Shown here: piece by piece, positions 45,120-54,304 of the stretch
How positions within the stretch are numbered: position 1 is the stretch's first letter
Layout of the letters: every line of letters starts with the position of its first letter
Origin: Cyanidium caldarium
Lineage: Eukaryota > Rhodophyta > Bangiophyceae > Cyanidiales > Cyanidiaceae
NCBI GenBank assembly: GCA_026184775.1
Contig: JANCYW010000020.1
Span: forward strand, 1-64,000
DNA: 64,000 nt
Direction of reading: 5' to 3'
The notes under the pieces: generated by a model
The model's database searches: none
Seen by the model: the letters and a program-made list of their open reading frames with translations, nothing else
Told to the model about the DNA's origin: nothing
Made by a program: the position numbers and the translations under genes

Positions 45120-46928
45120 ATGTCACCGGCCGCGTTCATCGCCACATTCTCCCTGCGGCAGGGCAGTGACACGCGGGCGCTAGGAGTCGGACGGTCGGCG
45201 CTCTGGGGCGGCTCCCGGGTGGCCACCACATCGGCACGCCGACTGCAACGTCGCGCACCCTTCTCTCTGCGCATGGGCCCCAAGGACGTGGTATTTCACG
45301 AGGAGTCGCGGCGTTGCTTGGCGCGCGGCATCAACGCTGTGGCTGACGCGGTGCGCATCACGCTCGGACCGCGCGGCCGCAACGTGGTGCTAGAGCGCTC
45401 GTACGGCGCGCCGGAGGTGATCAACGACGGGGTGACCATTGCGCGCGATATCTCGCTGCCCAATGCGCGGGAGAACGTGGGCGCGCGCCTGCTTCAGGAG
45501 GTGGCCTCCAAGACCGATCTCAAAGCGGGCGACGGCACCACCACCTCGACCCTGCTGGCGCAATCGCTGGTGAATCAGGGCATCAAGTTGGTGGAGTCGG
45601 GCGCCAACCCCATGTCGTTGCGGCGCGGAATGGACAAGGCCGGCCGCCTGTTGCGCGAGGAGATCAAAAGGCTGGGCGTGCCTGTCAAAGGCACCAAGGA
45701 CATCGAAGCCATTGCCACCATCGCCGCGGGCAACAACGAGGAGTTTGGGCGCATCATCGCCAGCGCCTTTGAGCGCGTCGGCGAGAACGGCAGCACCGTG
45801 GTGGAGGAGTCGCAATCGCTGATGGACGATGTGGACTTTTCCGAGGGCATGGAACTCGACCGCGGTTTCATCTCGCCCTACTTTGTGAAGGAGCAGGATC
45901 GGCAAACATGCACGCTGGAGAGGCCGCGTATCCTGATCACCGACATGAAGATCGGCAACGTGCAGGAGATGGTGCCACTGCTGGAGCAGTGCGTCAAATT
46001 GAAGCAGCCGCTGCTGATCATCGCGGACGACGTGGCCGGCGAGGCGCTGTCGACGCTGGTGGTGAACAAGATGCGCGGTGTGCTGGACGTGTGCGCCATC
46101 AAGAATCCGGGCTTTGGGGACCGCCGCAAGGCGTACCTGCAGGACATCGCGGTGCTCACCGGCGCCAAGGTGATCGCCTCTGACCTGGGCATGACGTTGG
46201 AGGACGTGAGGCCGGAAGATTTCGGCTTGGCGGAGCGGGTGGTGATTGGCAAAGAGACCACCACCATCATCTCCGACGGCAGCCACGAGGCGGATGTCAA
46301 AGAGCGCATCCGTCAGATCAAGGCCGAACGCGAAACCGTCGACACCAAATTCGACACGGAAAAGTGTGACGAGCGCATCGCGCGGCTCGGCGGCGGCATT
46401 GCGCGCATCCGCGTCGGCGCCGCCACCGAGAGCGAGCTCAAAGACAAGAAGCTGCGCTACGAGGACGCCATCAACAGCTGCCGCGCCGCCATCGAGGAGG
46501 GCGTCCTGCCCGGCGGCGGGTGCGTGCTCGTCTACATGATGGACAAGTTCGACGACATCAAGAAGCAAGTCGGCGGCGACGAGGACATGCAGCTCGGCGC
46601 CGAGCTGCTGCGCCGCGCCCTCAAGGCGCCGCTGGTGCAGATCGCCGAGAACGGCGGGTTGGAGGGCGAAGTCGTCCTCGGCAAGGTGGCCGGTCGAGAA
46701 TTCGGCTACGGCTTCAACGCGTCCACCGGCGAGTATGGCGATATGATCAAGATGGGCGTTATCGACCCGGTCAAGGTGGTCAACAGCGCCATCGAGAACG
46801 CCGTCAGCATCGCCGCATTGGTGCTGACCACCGAAGCGCTGGTGGTGGAGTTACCGGAGGAGAAGGACAAGCCGGCCGAGGCGGCCGGTGACGGTATGGG
46901 CGATCTGCCCGGCGAGGAGTACTGGTGA
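45120..46928 (+). CDS. CPN60: Chaperonin Cpn60, plastid-targeted
   Basis: A 602-aa group I chaperonin from ATG 45120. The first 50-55 residues (MSPAAFIATFSLRQGSDTRA...SARRLQRRAPFSL) form a transit peptide with Phe near the start and many Arg and Ser. The mature protein shows VRITLGPRGRNVVLERSYGA, the ATP loop DLKAGDGTTTSTLLAQSLV, LDRGFISPYFV, ILITDMKIGNVQEMVPLLE, KNPGFGDRRKAYLQDIAVLT and IEEGVLPGGG. These match plastid Cpn60 and cyanobacterial GroEL more than the mitochondrial form. Fourteen subunits fold stromal proteins with Cpn20/10. The C-terminus ends GMGDLPGEEYW, not the GGM tail of GroEL. The assignment to plastid over mitochondrion is likely but made by eye. Confidence 0.92.
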   Translation: MSPAAFIATFSLRQGSDTRALGVGRSALWGGSRVATTSARRLQRRAPFSLRMGPKDVVFHEESRRCLARGINAVADAVRITLGPRGRNVVLERSYGAPEVINDGVTIARDISLPNARENVGARLLQEVASKTDLKAGDGTTTSTLLAQSLVNQGIKLVESGANPMSLRRGMDKAGRLLREEIKRLGVPVKGTKDIEAIATIAAGNNEEFGRIIASAFERVGENGSTVVEESQSLMDDVDFSEGMELDRGFISPYFVKEQDRQTCTLERPRILITDMKIGNVQEMVPLLEQCVKLKQPLLIIADDVAGEALSTLVVNKMRGVLDVCAIKNPGFGDRRKAYLQDIAVLTGAKVIASDLGMTLEDVRPEDFGLAERVVIGKETTTIISDGSHEADVKERIRQIKAERETVDTKFDTEKCDERIARLGGGIARIRVGAATESELKDKKLRYEDAINSCRAAIEEGVLPGGGCVLVYMMDKFDDIKKQVGGDEDMQLGAELLRRALKAPLVQIAENGGLEGEVVLGKVAGREFGYGFNASTGEYGDMIKMGVIDPVKVVNSAIENAVSIAALVLTTEALVVELPEEKDKPAEAAGDGMGDLPGEEYW

Positions 46929-47503
46929 GAGAGACAGAGAGAGAGAGAGAGCGCGGGAGAGAGGTGGGACACTCGGTCAACGGTGGCGTCCGTCAGGAGG
47001 CAGCAAGGGCACACGAATCGGTCGCGATCAATGAGGTCCGTCGGAGGTAAAGCACCGGAGCATGTGAGGAGAATGTGCTCAACAAGCGTCCGGACGGCTC
47101 TCGCAGGCACAAGTCACTACCGTGGACGTTTCACTTGCCCTCTCTCGTGCAGCAACGCCTTCCCCTGAGCAGACACCCGTCCAGACTCCGCCTCGCTAAC
47201 CGCTACCACCGCCTCCTTACACGCGTGTGCCACGTGCCCGCACACGTTGACGCGCACCCTCTCTGTCGCGTTGCCGCTGCTGCGTGTCCTCCACGCGTCC
47301 GAGCGCGCGTTTTGCGCCGCGATTCCGCACACGCATCGCTTCTCGACGATGACGACGCGCGCGCGCGCGGGTATGGGTGCGAGATTCGGCAACGGACGCG
47401 CAGCGGATGCGCACCTTTTTCGAAGCGCGCATGCGCGCCGGCTGACGGGTGCGGGACAGCTGTCGGCGCGTGAAACTGCGGGGCGTTGGCCTTGTGCACC
47501 GCT
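46929..47503. other. Intergenic downstream of CPN60
   Basis: About 575 bp with no gene seen. A ga-dinucleotide run lies immediately after the CPN60 stop (46927-46953). A cg-dinucleotide run lies at about 47357-47370. Overlapping open frames on both strands from 47075 to 47550 are Arg/Ala-rich without any domain. Confidence 0.5.
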
Positions 47504-48472
47504 ATGGCATACCGCAGCAGGCGAAGCACACCGTGTATGGAATCGACTCATCTATGCCAGGATGTTGCGGCGTCGCATCGGGTGATCGCGCTGGGCAACG
47601 TGTCGGGGGCGCGGGCGCGGTGGTGGTTGGAGGTGATGGGTAGCGGCGGCGGCGGCGGCGGCGGCGGTAGTGGGCGAGCGCCGGTCGCTCTGGAGGAATT
47701 GGAGGTGCCGCCGCCGCCGCCGTCATCGAACGCGGTGCGCTGGGTGGCTTGCCGCAACTGCGGGCGCCTGGTGAGTGGTACGGCGATCGGGTCGAGCGCG
47801 GGCTCGTCGCGGACCGGATTGAGCAGCACGAAGGACAATGTGACCATGGTGATGTCGGCGTCGCCGGTATCGTCCACCAGCGTGCGCTCGCTGGTCAACT
47901 CGGCGTCACAGAAGAGCGATGGGGTGATGGCGGCGGCTGACGGGCGACCGACCCCGACTCCGACCATCAGCGCCTGCACCTCCTATCCCACGTTTCCCTC
48001 GCACGGCGGACCGGTGCTTGGCGACGATGGCAAGTCGGTGTACTGCGGCATGGATTGCTACTGGAGCGACGCGCTGGATCCGAGTGCGGTGCGCCTGCGG
48101 GTGGCGCAGGGACTGCAGAAACCGCAGTTGGCCGCGGCGCCGACGGCCGCCAAGGACCTGTGCGCCGCGGATGCTGCCGCCCATCAGCGACCGGTGAAAG
48201 TGCCGTCGCCGGAGGGCGCCGCCCGCCCCATATGCGCAACGCACAAGGTGGTGCCCAAGGCGGAGACGGACGCGTTCACCGGCCTGCACGCCATGTACGA
48301 GCATCACGCCTACTTTGCGGGCACGTTCCGGCGACAGGTGGGCTTGGCACCGCTGCAGCGCTACGGGCATCGCGGGACAATCATCGCACCGACGGCGGAC
48401 CGTGCAGCGCGTTATCGCTCGTCGCGACCGCCGCTGACCAGCAACCCGCGATGCCGCGTCGCCGCCATCTGA
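47504..48472 (+). CDS. Unknown protein with two separated CxxC/CxxxC zinc-ribbon-like motifs
   Basis: From ATG 47504 the product has 322 aa; the ATG at 47636 (278 aa) is equally possible and removes an Arg/Ser/Thr stretch. A glycine run follows ([14 protein letters not shown]), then AVRWVACRNCGRLVSGTAIG. About 90 residues later comes KSVYCGMDCYWSDALDPSAV. The two Cys pairs, separated by a Ser/Thr-rich insert, could form one split zinc ribbon. Further down there are IDs such as AICATHKVVPKAETDAFTGL and MYEHHAYFAGTF. The C-terminus is basic. I do not recognise a family. Evidence for coding is the frame length and the ordered C-terminal part; the gene sits between CPN60 and PPOX on the same strand. 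Confidence 0.5.
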   Translation: MAYRSRRSTPCMESTHLCQDVAASHRVIALGNVSGARARWWLEVMGSGGGGGGGGSGRAPVALEELEVPPPPPSSNAVRWVACRNCGRLVSGTAIGSSAGSSRTGLSSTKDNVTMVMSASPVSSTSVRSLVNSASQKSDGVMAAADGRPTPTPTISACTSYPTFPSHGGPVLGDDGKSVYCGMDCYWSDALDPSAVRLRVAQGLQKPQLAAAPTAAKDLCAADAAAHQRPVKVPSPEGAARPICATHKVVPKAETDAFTGLHAMYEHHAYFAGTFRRQVGLAPLQRYGHRGTIIAPTADRAARYRSSRPPLTSNPRCRVAAI

Positions 48473-48934
48473 AACGTGGAACGTGACCAAACAGACATCG
48501 TGTGTATAGCGGGCGCGCTCATGCGCACGTGGGCAAGTGCGCGCCCAGTCCCTGGATAGTGCCATTCAGGTATGTGTACAGTAGCGTCGCTGGAAAGCAT
48601 TGTCCGGTAAGTATGAGATATCGCCTCACACCCGCCCTAAGCGCCACGGCCTGCGCCTCCTTCCCTCTCACTCGTTGTTTCTAAACCGCATGCCTGCATG
48701 CATGCATGCAGTGTGTCGGATCGTCGCCTGCCTCGGTGCTCGTCTCCGACGGCCGCGGGAGGGATGCGTTCTTCCCCTTCTCGACGAGGGTGCCTTTCCA
48801 GTCGCCCACCGATGGCGCTGCCCGAGCGCCGCCAGGTGCGCTCCCCAGTCGCCGCTCGCCACGCTGGTGAACGACACCTCACCCGGCGACACACGCACAC
48901 ACACACTCGCTCCGACCGACCCCTTCGCGCGCCG
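48473..48934. other. PPOX upstream region with palindromic atgc repeat
   Basis: No gene of its own is seen. A run of (tgca)n occupies about 48688-48711. The stretch cggtaagtatg at 48605-48615 looks like a 5' splice site, ttctaaac at 48679-48686 like a weak branch point, and tgcag at 48707-48711 like an acceptor, so an intron in the PPOX leader is possible but not shown. Confidence 0.4.
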
Positions 48935-50713
48935 ATGACATTTCCAGGCGTCGCGTTCGTGGGGGCGTCGCCTGGCGCGCCCCGGTCGACGGGACAGCGA
49001 TGGAGCGGACGCTGCGCCTGCTCACCGACGCCGGACCGATGGCACCGGCGTCGCGGCCGTTGCATCACCGCGACGCCATCACTGCGTCCGCTATCGTCTC
49101 GACGAAATCATCCCACTCGCCGGTTCCTCCTCGCCTACCGCATGAATGCCTCGGACACCGAAGAGGTGGAGGCGCTGGTGGTGGGCTCGGGGGTGAGCGG
49201 CGCCACCGCCGCCTTCCGCCTCTATCACGCCGGCGTGCGCGACGTGCTCTGCACCGAGGCACGCGATGTGGTCGGCGGCAATCTCGTGTCTCGTAACGCG
49301 GACGGATACTTGTGGGAGGAGGGACCGAACACTTTCCAACCCACCTCCACCATCCTGCAACTGGCCGCCGACCTGGACATGGTGGAGGACGTCGTGCTGG
49401 CGGATCACCGCCTGCCGCGATACGTCTACTGGGATGGCACGCTGAACGCCCTGCCGCTATCGCCGGGCGATTTGCTGGGCGAGTTTCGGCTACTGTCGTG
49501 GCCGGGCAAGTTGCGCGCCGCGCTGGGCGCCCTGGGGCTGGTGCCGCCGTTGCCGTCGGGCGTGCAGGTGGAGGAATGGCACGACGGGCAGCTGCAGCGC
49601 GTACCGCTGACGCCGGAGAATGAATCGGTGGAGGAGTTTGTCACCCGACATTTGGGCCGGGAGGTGTTCCTCAAACTGATCGACCCGTTCGTGAGCGGAG
49701 TGTATGCGGGCGACCCGAGACGGCTGGCCATGGCGGCGGCGTTCAAGCGGGTGTTCGCGCTGCAGCAGCTGGGCGGTACGCCGGGCATCCTGGAGGGCGC
49801 CCTGATCCGTATCGGACAGTTGCGCCGGGAACGAGGACGACAACAGCAAGAACAGATGGCGGATGCGCGCCTGCCGTCCATTCGACCGGGCGCGCTGGGC
49901 TCGTTCCGCCACGGCCTGCAGCAGCTGCCGCTCACCGTACAGCAGGTGCTGGGCGAACAGCGCCTGCGCACCCGTTACCGACTGGTGTCGCTGCGGTATG
50001 ATGCGAGTCGTGTCGGCCGGCGGCCGTTCACCGCCACCTACGACACCCCGACGGGCACGCGGACGGTGCGCGCCGAGGCGGTCGCGCTGACGGTGCCCGC
50101 CGCCGTCGCGGCCACCATTCTGCAATCGGCCGGGCTGTCGGCGGCACGACGGTTGGCGGACATTCGCTCGCCGCCGGTGTACTCGGTGACGCTGGCGTAT
50201 CCGCGCGACGCCTTCCACACGCCGCTGAACGGTTTCGGCAACCTGATACCGCGCTCGATGGGCATCCGCACGCTCGGCATGATCTGGTCGTCGTGTCTGT
50301 TCCCGTATCGCGCGCCCGAATCGATGCACATGGTGCTGGCGTATATCGGTGGCGCGCAAGACGAAGCCATACGAGATATGACGCCCGAGGCCGTCGCGCA
50401 GCAGGTGCATGCGGATGTGCAGCGGGTGCTGTTGAAGAAGGAGGCGCCGGCGCCGCGGGTGCTGGGCGTGCGTCTGTGGCCGCATGCCATCCCGCAATAT
50501 GAACGGGGCCATTTACAAACGATGCGCGAGTTGGATGCGGCGCTGGCCGACATGCCGGGGCTGTACGTAGGCGGCAATTACCGCAGCGGGGTGTCGTTTG
50601 GCGATTGCGTGCAGTGGGGCACCGACAACGCCGCACGCATGCGGGAATACCTGCAGCGGTGTCGCGCCGCCGGGACCGGTGCGATGAAGGCGGAGGCGAC
50701 GGGGACCGCGTAG
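48935..50713 (+). CDS. PPOX: Protoporphyrinogen IX oxidase, plastid-targeted
   Basis: A 592-aa protein. ATG 48935 gives MTFPGVAFVGASPGAPRSTG, a transit peptide with the A-F-V element seen in other plastid proteins here; upstream in-frame ATGs would add His/Arg low-complexity sequence. The mature enzyme starts with the FAD dinucleotide fold VEALVVGSGVSGATAAFRLY and CTEARDVVGGNL. Typical PPOX stretches follow: LWEEGPNTFQPT, LKLIDPFVSGVYAGDPRRLA, MAAAFKRVFALQQLGGTPGI and the C-terminal FAD contact LYVGGNYRSGVSFGDCVQWG. The enzyme oxidises protoporphyrinogen IX to protoporphyrin IX, the last shared step of haem and chlorophyll synthesis. Length fits plant plastid PPOX plus a long transit peptide. 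It converges on the TLDc gene with a 101-bp gap. Confidence 0.93.
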   Translation: MTFPGVAFVGASPGAPRSTGQRWSGRCACSPTPDRWHRRRGRCITATPSLRPLSSRRNHPTRRFLLAYRMNASDTEEVEALVVGSGVSGATAAFRLYHAGVRDVLCTEARDVVGGNLVSRNADGYLWEEGPNTFQPTSTILQLAADLDMVEDVVLADHRLPRYVYWDGTLNALPLSPGDLLGEFRLLSWPGKLRAALGALGLVPPLPSGVQVEEWHDGQLQRVPLTPENESVEEFVTRHLGREVFLKLIDPFVSGVYAGDPRRLAMAAAFKRVFALQQLGGTPGILEGALIRIGQLRRERGRQQQEQMADARLPSIRPGALGSFRHGLQQLPLTVQQVLGEQRLRTRYRLVSLRYDASRVGRRPFTATYDTPTGTRTVRAEAVALTVPAAVAATILQSAGLSAARRLADIRSPPVYSVTLAYPRDAFHTPLNGFGNLIPRSMGIRTLGMIWSSCLFPYRAPESMHMVLAYIGGAQDEAIRDMTPEAVAQQVHADVQRVLLKKEAPAPRVLGVRLWPHAIPQYERGHLQTMRELDAALADMPGLYVGGNYRSGVSFGDCVQWGTDNAARMREYLQRCRAAGTGAMKAEATGTA

Positions 50714-50814
50714 GGAATCGTCCTGAGGGATCGTCTGGTGCGCGGGGGTGTCGGTTTACCGTCGCACCAGGGGCGCCGCGTTGTTGCAGGTAAACCGCCA
50801 CCGTATCCTCTTCC

Positions 50815-52620
50815 CTACGGCCTGGCCTGTTCTCCGGCAACGCCCAACGCCCACGCCTCCAACACCACGCACTGAAAGTCGACACGGCCGGCGGGACCGA
50901 GCGCTCGTCCCTCGCTCGGCACCAACGGCGGGCTGTCGAAAGTGTCACACGCACCGGTGGTGCCGTGCAACAACTCGTCGTCGATGCGGATGGCGTAATG
51001 CGAGCCGCCGCCCAGCGCCAGAAACTTGGCGTCCGAGTACTGAAAGTAGGTGTTGCGATGCGACCAGCGCCATACCTGCACGTCGTCGCGGTCGCGGTGG
51101 CTGGCGAACACAAAACTCATCCCGCCGCCGTAATACCCGCGCGCGCTCGCATGCCACGGCTCGGTGACGAACGCGCCGAACACGTCGCCGCGGGTATCGC
51201 GTATGGCCAGCACGGTCGGGCTGTGATGCGCCACGTTGGCGTAGAGCGTCTGCAGCGAGGCGCCCGAAGTGGCCGTCGAGTACAACAACTGCCAGGGCGC
51301 GGTGTGGTATCGTCGCGGCAGGGCGGCGCGCAGGCGCGCGGCGTGCGCAGCGCTGAGCACCAGCGAGGAGAGCACCAGCGGCGGCGGCCGGGAGGCAGCG
51401 CGTTCCGGAACCGCCGAGAGCGCGGTCGGCGCTGTTGTCAGCGGTCGTTCGCCTTCACCCGCCACTGCCTCTCCCGTCGCCGGCTTCTTCTGACTTGGAC
51501 GCGCCCGGTCCGCGCTCTTGCGACGGCTGGGGAAGATCATGCGCGTCATAAAGTCGCCAAAGCCGGCAAATTCCAACTCGCGCCCATCGTACAAGTCGTC
51601 GGCGTCCGGCTGCTCTTCTTCGCTGTCCTCGACGGTCTCCTGCTCCTCCGAACTGGCACTACCCGATGCCGGTGCTGCGCTTCGGGGCGATGACGATGCG
51701 GCAGCAGCAGCAGCAGCAGCCGCTCGCTCCGCCAACGCGACCCCGGCGCGATGCAGCGCCCGCAGCGCATCGGTGCGCCCGAGCAGTCGCGCCGCCGATA
51801 CCCCCTCGACCGTCTCATCAGCGGCACGCCACTCCAGCACCGACAACAGTCGTCGCTGTAGCAGCGGCTGCACATCCTCACATTCCGCCGGACGCACATG
51901 CCAGTGGGCCATGTGCGCACCGCTGGGCAGCGACCATGCCAGCGTCGATTCGGCATCGTCCTGGCGATACCAGCGACACTGCAACACCGGCGGCGAGGTG
52001 TCGCTCGGCGCCGGCAGCAGTCGCAAATCCGCCGGCAGCACCACGTCATCCACCTGAACGAACACCGCTACGGCCGGCGGCACGGCGCCGTCCTCCGCGA
52101 CCGTCTGCGGTGAGCGCGCCTCGTCCACCGTCACATACGCGCTGGCCGAGTCGCCCGGCTCCGCAGACACCGCCTCCCTCCGCACTTGTTCTCCCTCACC
52201 TCGCAACGCCTTCACTTGCGCCCGATAAGCATCGCGCTCAAACCGCAACTGATCCACACGCAACCGCAACGAAGACGCCTCCATCTCCAACGCCGGCCGC
52301 AGCGAGCGCGGCGACCGGCTGGACGACAACCCCGGCGGCGACGACGCCGCCACCGCCGTCCCTGTCGACTCCATCCCTGCCGAAAACTCCATCTCCCGCT
52401 GCGCTTCCCGCACTCGCGCCAGCTCCTCCCGCAACGCCGCATTCGCCTCGGAGAGCGCGGCCGCCTCCGCCGCCCACCGATCCCGCTCCGACCGCGCCTG
52501 CCCCACCTGTGCCCGCATCAACACACTCGATATCGCCTGTTCACTCGACATTCCCACGCCACCTCCCTCTCTCTCGCTATCTGTCACATTTTGGGTGACG
52601 TCCACGCTCTCTGTGGACAT
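50815..52620 (-). CDS. TLDc-domain protein with N-terminal coiled coil (OXR1-like)
   Basis: A 601-aa protein from ATG 52620. Residues 35-85 form a coiled coil (RSERDRWAAEAAALSEANAA, LREELARVREAQREMEF), and a second helix follows near 115-145. The middle is acidic and Ser/Ala-rich, with a hydrophobic basic segment GFGDFMTRMIFPSRRKSADR. The last 170 residues are a TLDc domain. They run from LLYSTATSGASLQTLYANVA through TVLAIRDTRGDVFGAFVTEP and SFVFASH...VWRWSHRNTYFQYSDAK to LALGGGSHYAIRIDDELLHG. This matches OXR1/NCOA7 proteins, which protect against oxidative damage and regulate the V-ATPase. The combination with a long coiled coil is not the usual LysM-TLDc form. It diverges from the bromodomain gene and converges on PPOX. 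Confidence 0.8.
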   Translation of the reverse strand: MSTESVDVTQNVTDSEREGGGVGMSSEQAISSVLMRAQVGQARSERDRWAAEAAALSEANAALREELARVREAQREMEFSAGMESTGTAVAASSPPGLSSSRSPRSLRPALEMEASSLRLRVDQLRFERDAYRAQVKALRGEGEQVRREAVSAEPGDSASAYVTVDEARSPQTVAEDGAVPPAVAVFVQVDDVVLPADLRLLPAPSDTSPPVLQCRWYRQDDAESTLAWSLPSGAHMAHWHVRPAECEDVQPLLQRRLLSVLEWRAADETVEGVSAARLLGRTDALRALHRAGVALAERAAAAAAAAASSSPRSAAPASGSASSEEQETVEDSEEEQPDADDLYDGRELEFAGFGDFMTRMIFPSRRKSADRARPSQKKPATGEAVAGEGERPLTTAPTALSAVPERAASRPPPLVLSSLVLSAAHAARLRAALPRRYHTAPWQLLYSTATSGASLQTLYANVAHHSPTVLAIRDTRGDVFGAFVTEPWHASARGYYGGGMSFVFASHRDRDDVQVWRWSHRNTYFQYSDAKFLALGGGSHYAIRIDDELLHGTTGACDTFDSPPLVPSEGRALGPAGRVDFQCVVLEAWALGVAGEQARP

Positions 52621-52668
52621 GCCTCAGGGCATCGCGTGCACTCCTCCCCGCTAGAACAGGGCGTCGGA

Positions 52669-52694
52669 CGTCGTCGTCGTCGTCGTCGTCGTCG
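52669..52694. repeat. (cgt)n microsatellite
   Basis: Eight to nine tandem tcg/cgt triplets lie in the divergent promoter between the TLDc gene and the bromodomain gene. The same triplet run occurs in the other bromodomain gene's promoter (17987-18012). Confidence 0.8.
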
Positions 52695-52836
52695 GTGCGC
52701 GGGGCACGCGGAAACGCGCGCCCGAACACACACCGATCTCGATCGGCTCGCAGCGCATCGCGCGGCGACGGGCGGCGGCGGGCACGCGTGACCGCGTGGC
52801 GATCACTTGCACCCCGGACGCCGAGGACAACTTCAT

Positions 52837-54249
52837 ATGGAGAGGCGGGCGACTCGGAGACGACAACCGCCGGCGCGGTATGATCCATCGTTGGAGTGGG
52901 ATGCGGTCGGGGAGCAAGAGTCGTGGAGCGGGGGGGACGCGAGGGGTGCGGGGAGGGGTGGGCGCGGTCGACGGCGCGGGTTGGGCGTGGCTGCGACTGC
53001 CACCGCTGTGACCGACGACGCGGTCTCTACAACGGAGGAAGAGGAGGAAGAGGACGATCAGCTGCCTGAAGCGCCATTGCCAGTGTTGCAAGCACAGGTT
53101 GCGGCGTTGTTGGAGCGCATCACTCGGCGCGATCACTACTTCTTCTTTTCGGAGCCGGTGGATGCGGCCGAGGTGCCCGACTATTACCGGGTGGTAGCGG
53201 AGCCGATGGATCTGGGTACGATGCGCAAGCGGAACGAGGCGGGGGAGTATCGCGACTTGGAGGCGGTGGCGCGCGACCTGGAGCGCATCTGGCACAACTG
53301 CCTCGAGTACAACGCCGAGGGCAGTGTGTATGTGCGGGAGGCGCGACGACTGCGCAAGTTCGCCGAGCAGCAGCTGGAGTGGTGTCGGCGAGCGCTGGAG
53401 CGGGAGGGATATCGGGCGAGCGCTGTGGTGGAGGAGGATGGGCGCACGGTGTGGCCAGAGGCGTCGTCCTCGGCGACGGCGGCGGCGGGCGAGGCGGCCG
53501 CCGCCCGAGTATCGCCGATACGGTTGGCGGCGCTAGAGGCCGCACGCGCTGCCGCCCGTTGGGATGCCGCGGGGGCGCCAGTTGGTGGGCGAGCGACGCC
53601 TGCTGCCGAGGCTGTGGATGAAGCCGCGGCCGACGACCACGCCACCGAGGCGGAGCGCGCGGAAATGCGCTATGCGGTGGCCGCGGACGACCCACCCGCG
53701 TTCATCGAGCGAATGTGGCGGGCGTTTCTGGTGCGACGCGATCGTCGACAACTGCCGCGATCCATCGGGCCAGAGGAGGAAGCGGAGGGGAAAAGTGGTG
53801 GTGAAATGGCAGAGGCAGCTCGCGCGTGTTTATCGCGATGGCTTGGCGTGCCGGTGGCGCGCCCGTCGACCACCGCCGCCGAACGACGATTTACGGAGGC
53901 GCTGCAAGACGCCGGTGTGCCGCAGCCGCAGGTGTTCCTGCAGCGCGCCCGCGATAGGATGACGACACTCCCGGGCGCAGAATGTGCAAGTCATCAGCCG
54001 CCGACCATTCCCCCAGCTCACTGGGCACTGCGTCAGCTGCCAGAAGCGCTACTGTCGCTGCGACGCGCTTGCATCGTGCAGGCACCGGCGGCGGAACAAG
54101 CGCGCGCCTACGACACCCTGTTGGCGCTACTGAAAAAGGCCGTCGAGGACACCCCGCCACGACAGCTGGTGGCCAACTCGACAGCCGCGCTGCACCAGTA
54201 CGCCGAACACCTGCTGCAGCAACACGAGTCCCGGAAACGCCACGACTGA
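52837..54249 (+). CDS. Bromodomain protein
   Basis: A 470-aa protein from ATG 52837; the frame opens upstream at a TTG only. After an Arg/Gly-rich and then acidic leader (TTEEEEEEDDQL), residues about 80-190 form a bromodomain: FFFSEPVDAAEVPDYYRVVA, EPMDLGTMRKRNEAGEYRD and IWHNCLEYNAEGSVYVREAR. The acetyl-lysine-binding Asn (in YN) is present, as are the ZA-loop Pro and Tyr, so the domain should bind acetylated histone tails. The closest pattern is that of BRD7/BRD9 and BRPF-type domains. The rest is Ala-rich and helical with no recognised domain. It converges on a bromodomain-GATA gene 55 bp away; the two bromodomains differ clearly, so they are not a recent tandem copy. Confidence 0.8.
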   Translation: MERRATRRRQPPARYDPSLEWDAVGEQESWSGGDARGAGRGGRGRRRGLGVAATATAVTDDAVSTTEEEEEEDDQLPEAPLPVLQAQVAALLERITRRDHYFFFSEPVDAAEVPDYYRVVAEPMDLGTMRKRNEAGEYRDLEAVARDLERIWHNCLEYNAEGSVYVREARRLRKFAEQQLEWCRRALEREGYRASAVVEEDGRTVWPEASSSATAAAGEAAAARVSPIRLAALEAARAAARWDAAGAPVGGRATPAAEAVDEAAADDHATEAERAEMRYAVAADDPPAFIERMWRAFLVRRDRRQLPRSIGPEEEAEGKSGGEMAEAARACLSRWLGVPVARPSTTAAERRFTEALQDAGVPQPQVFLQRARDRMTTLPGAECASHQPPTIPPAHWALRQLPEALLSLRRACIVQAPAAEQARAYDTLLALLKKAVEDTPPRQLVANSTAALHQYAEHLLQQHESRKRHD

Positions 54250-54304
54250 TGTTTCACGCTGAACGATACAGACGGTGGGATGACCTGACGCTCGACTCGC
54301 AACT

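Noticed and set aside
48698-48934. Upstream ATGs of PPOX, including the one in the atgc repeat
   Set aside because: They add His/Thr/Arg low-complexity residues before a start that already gives a transit peptide with the A-F-V element.
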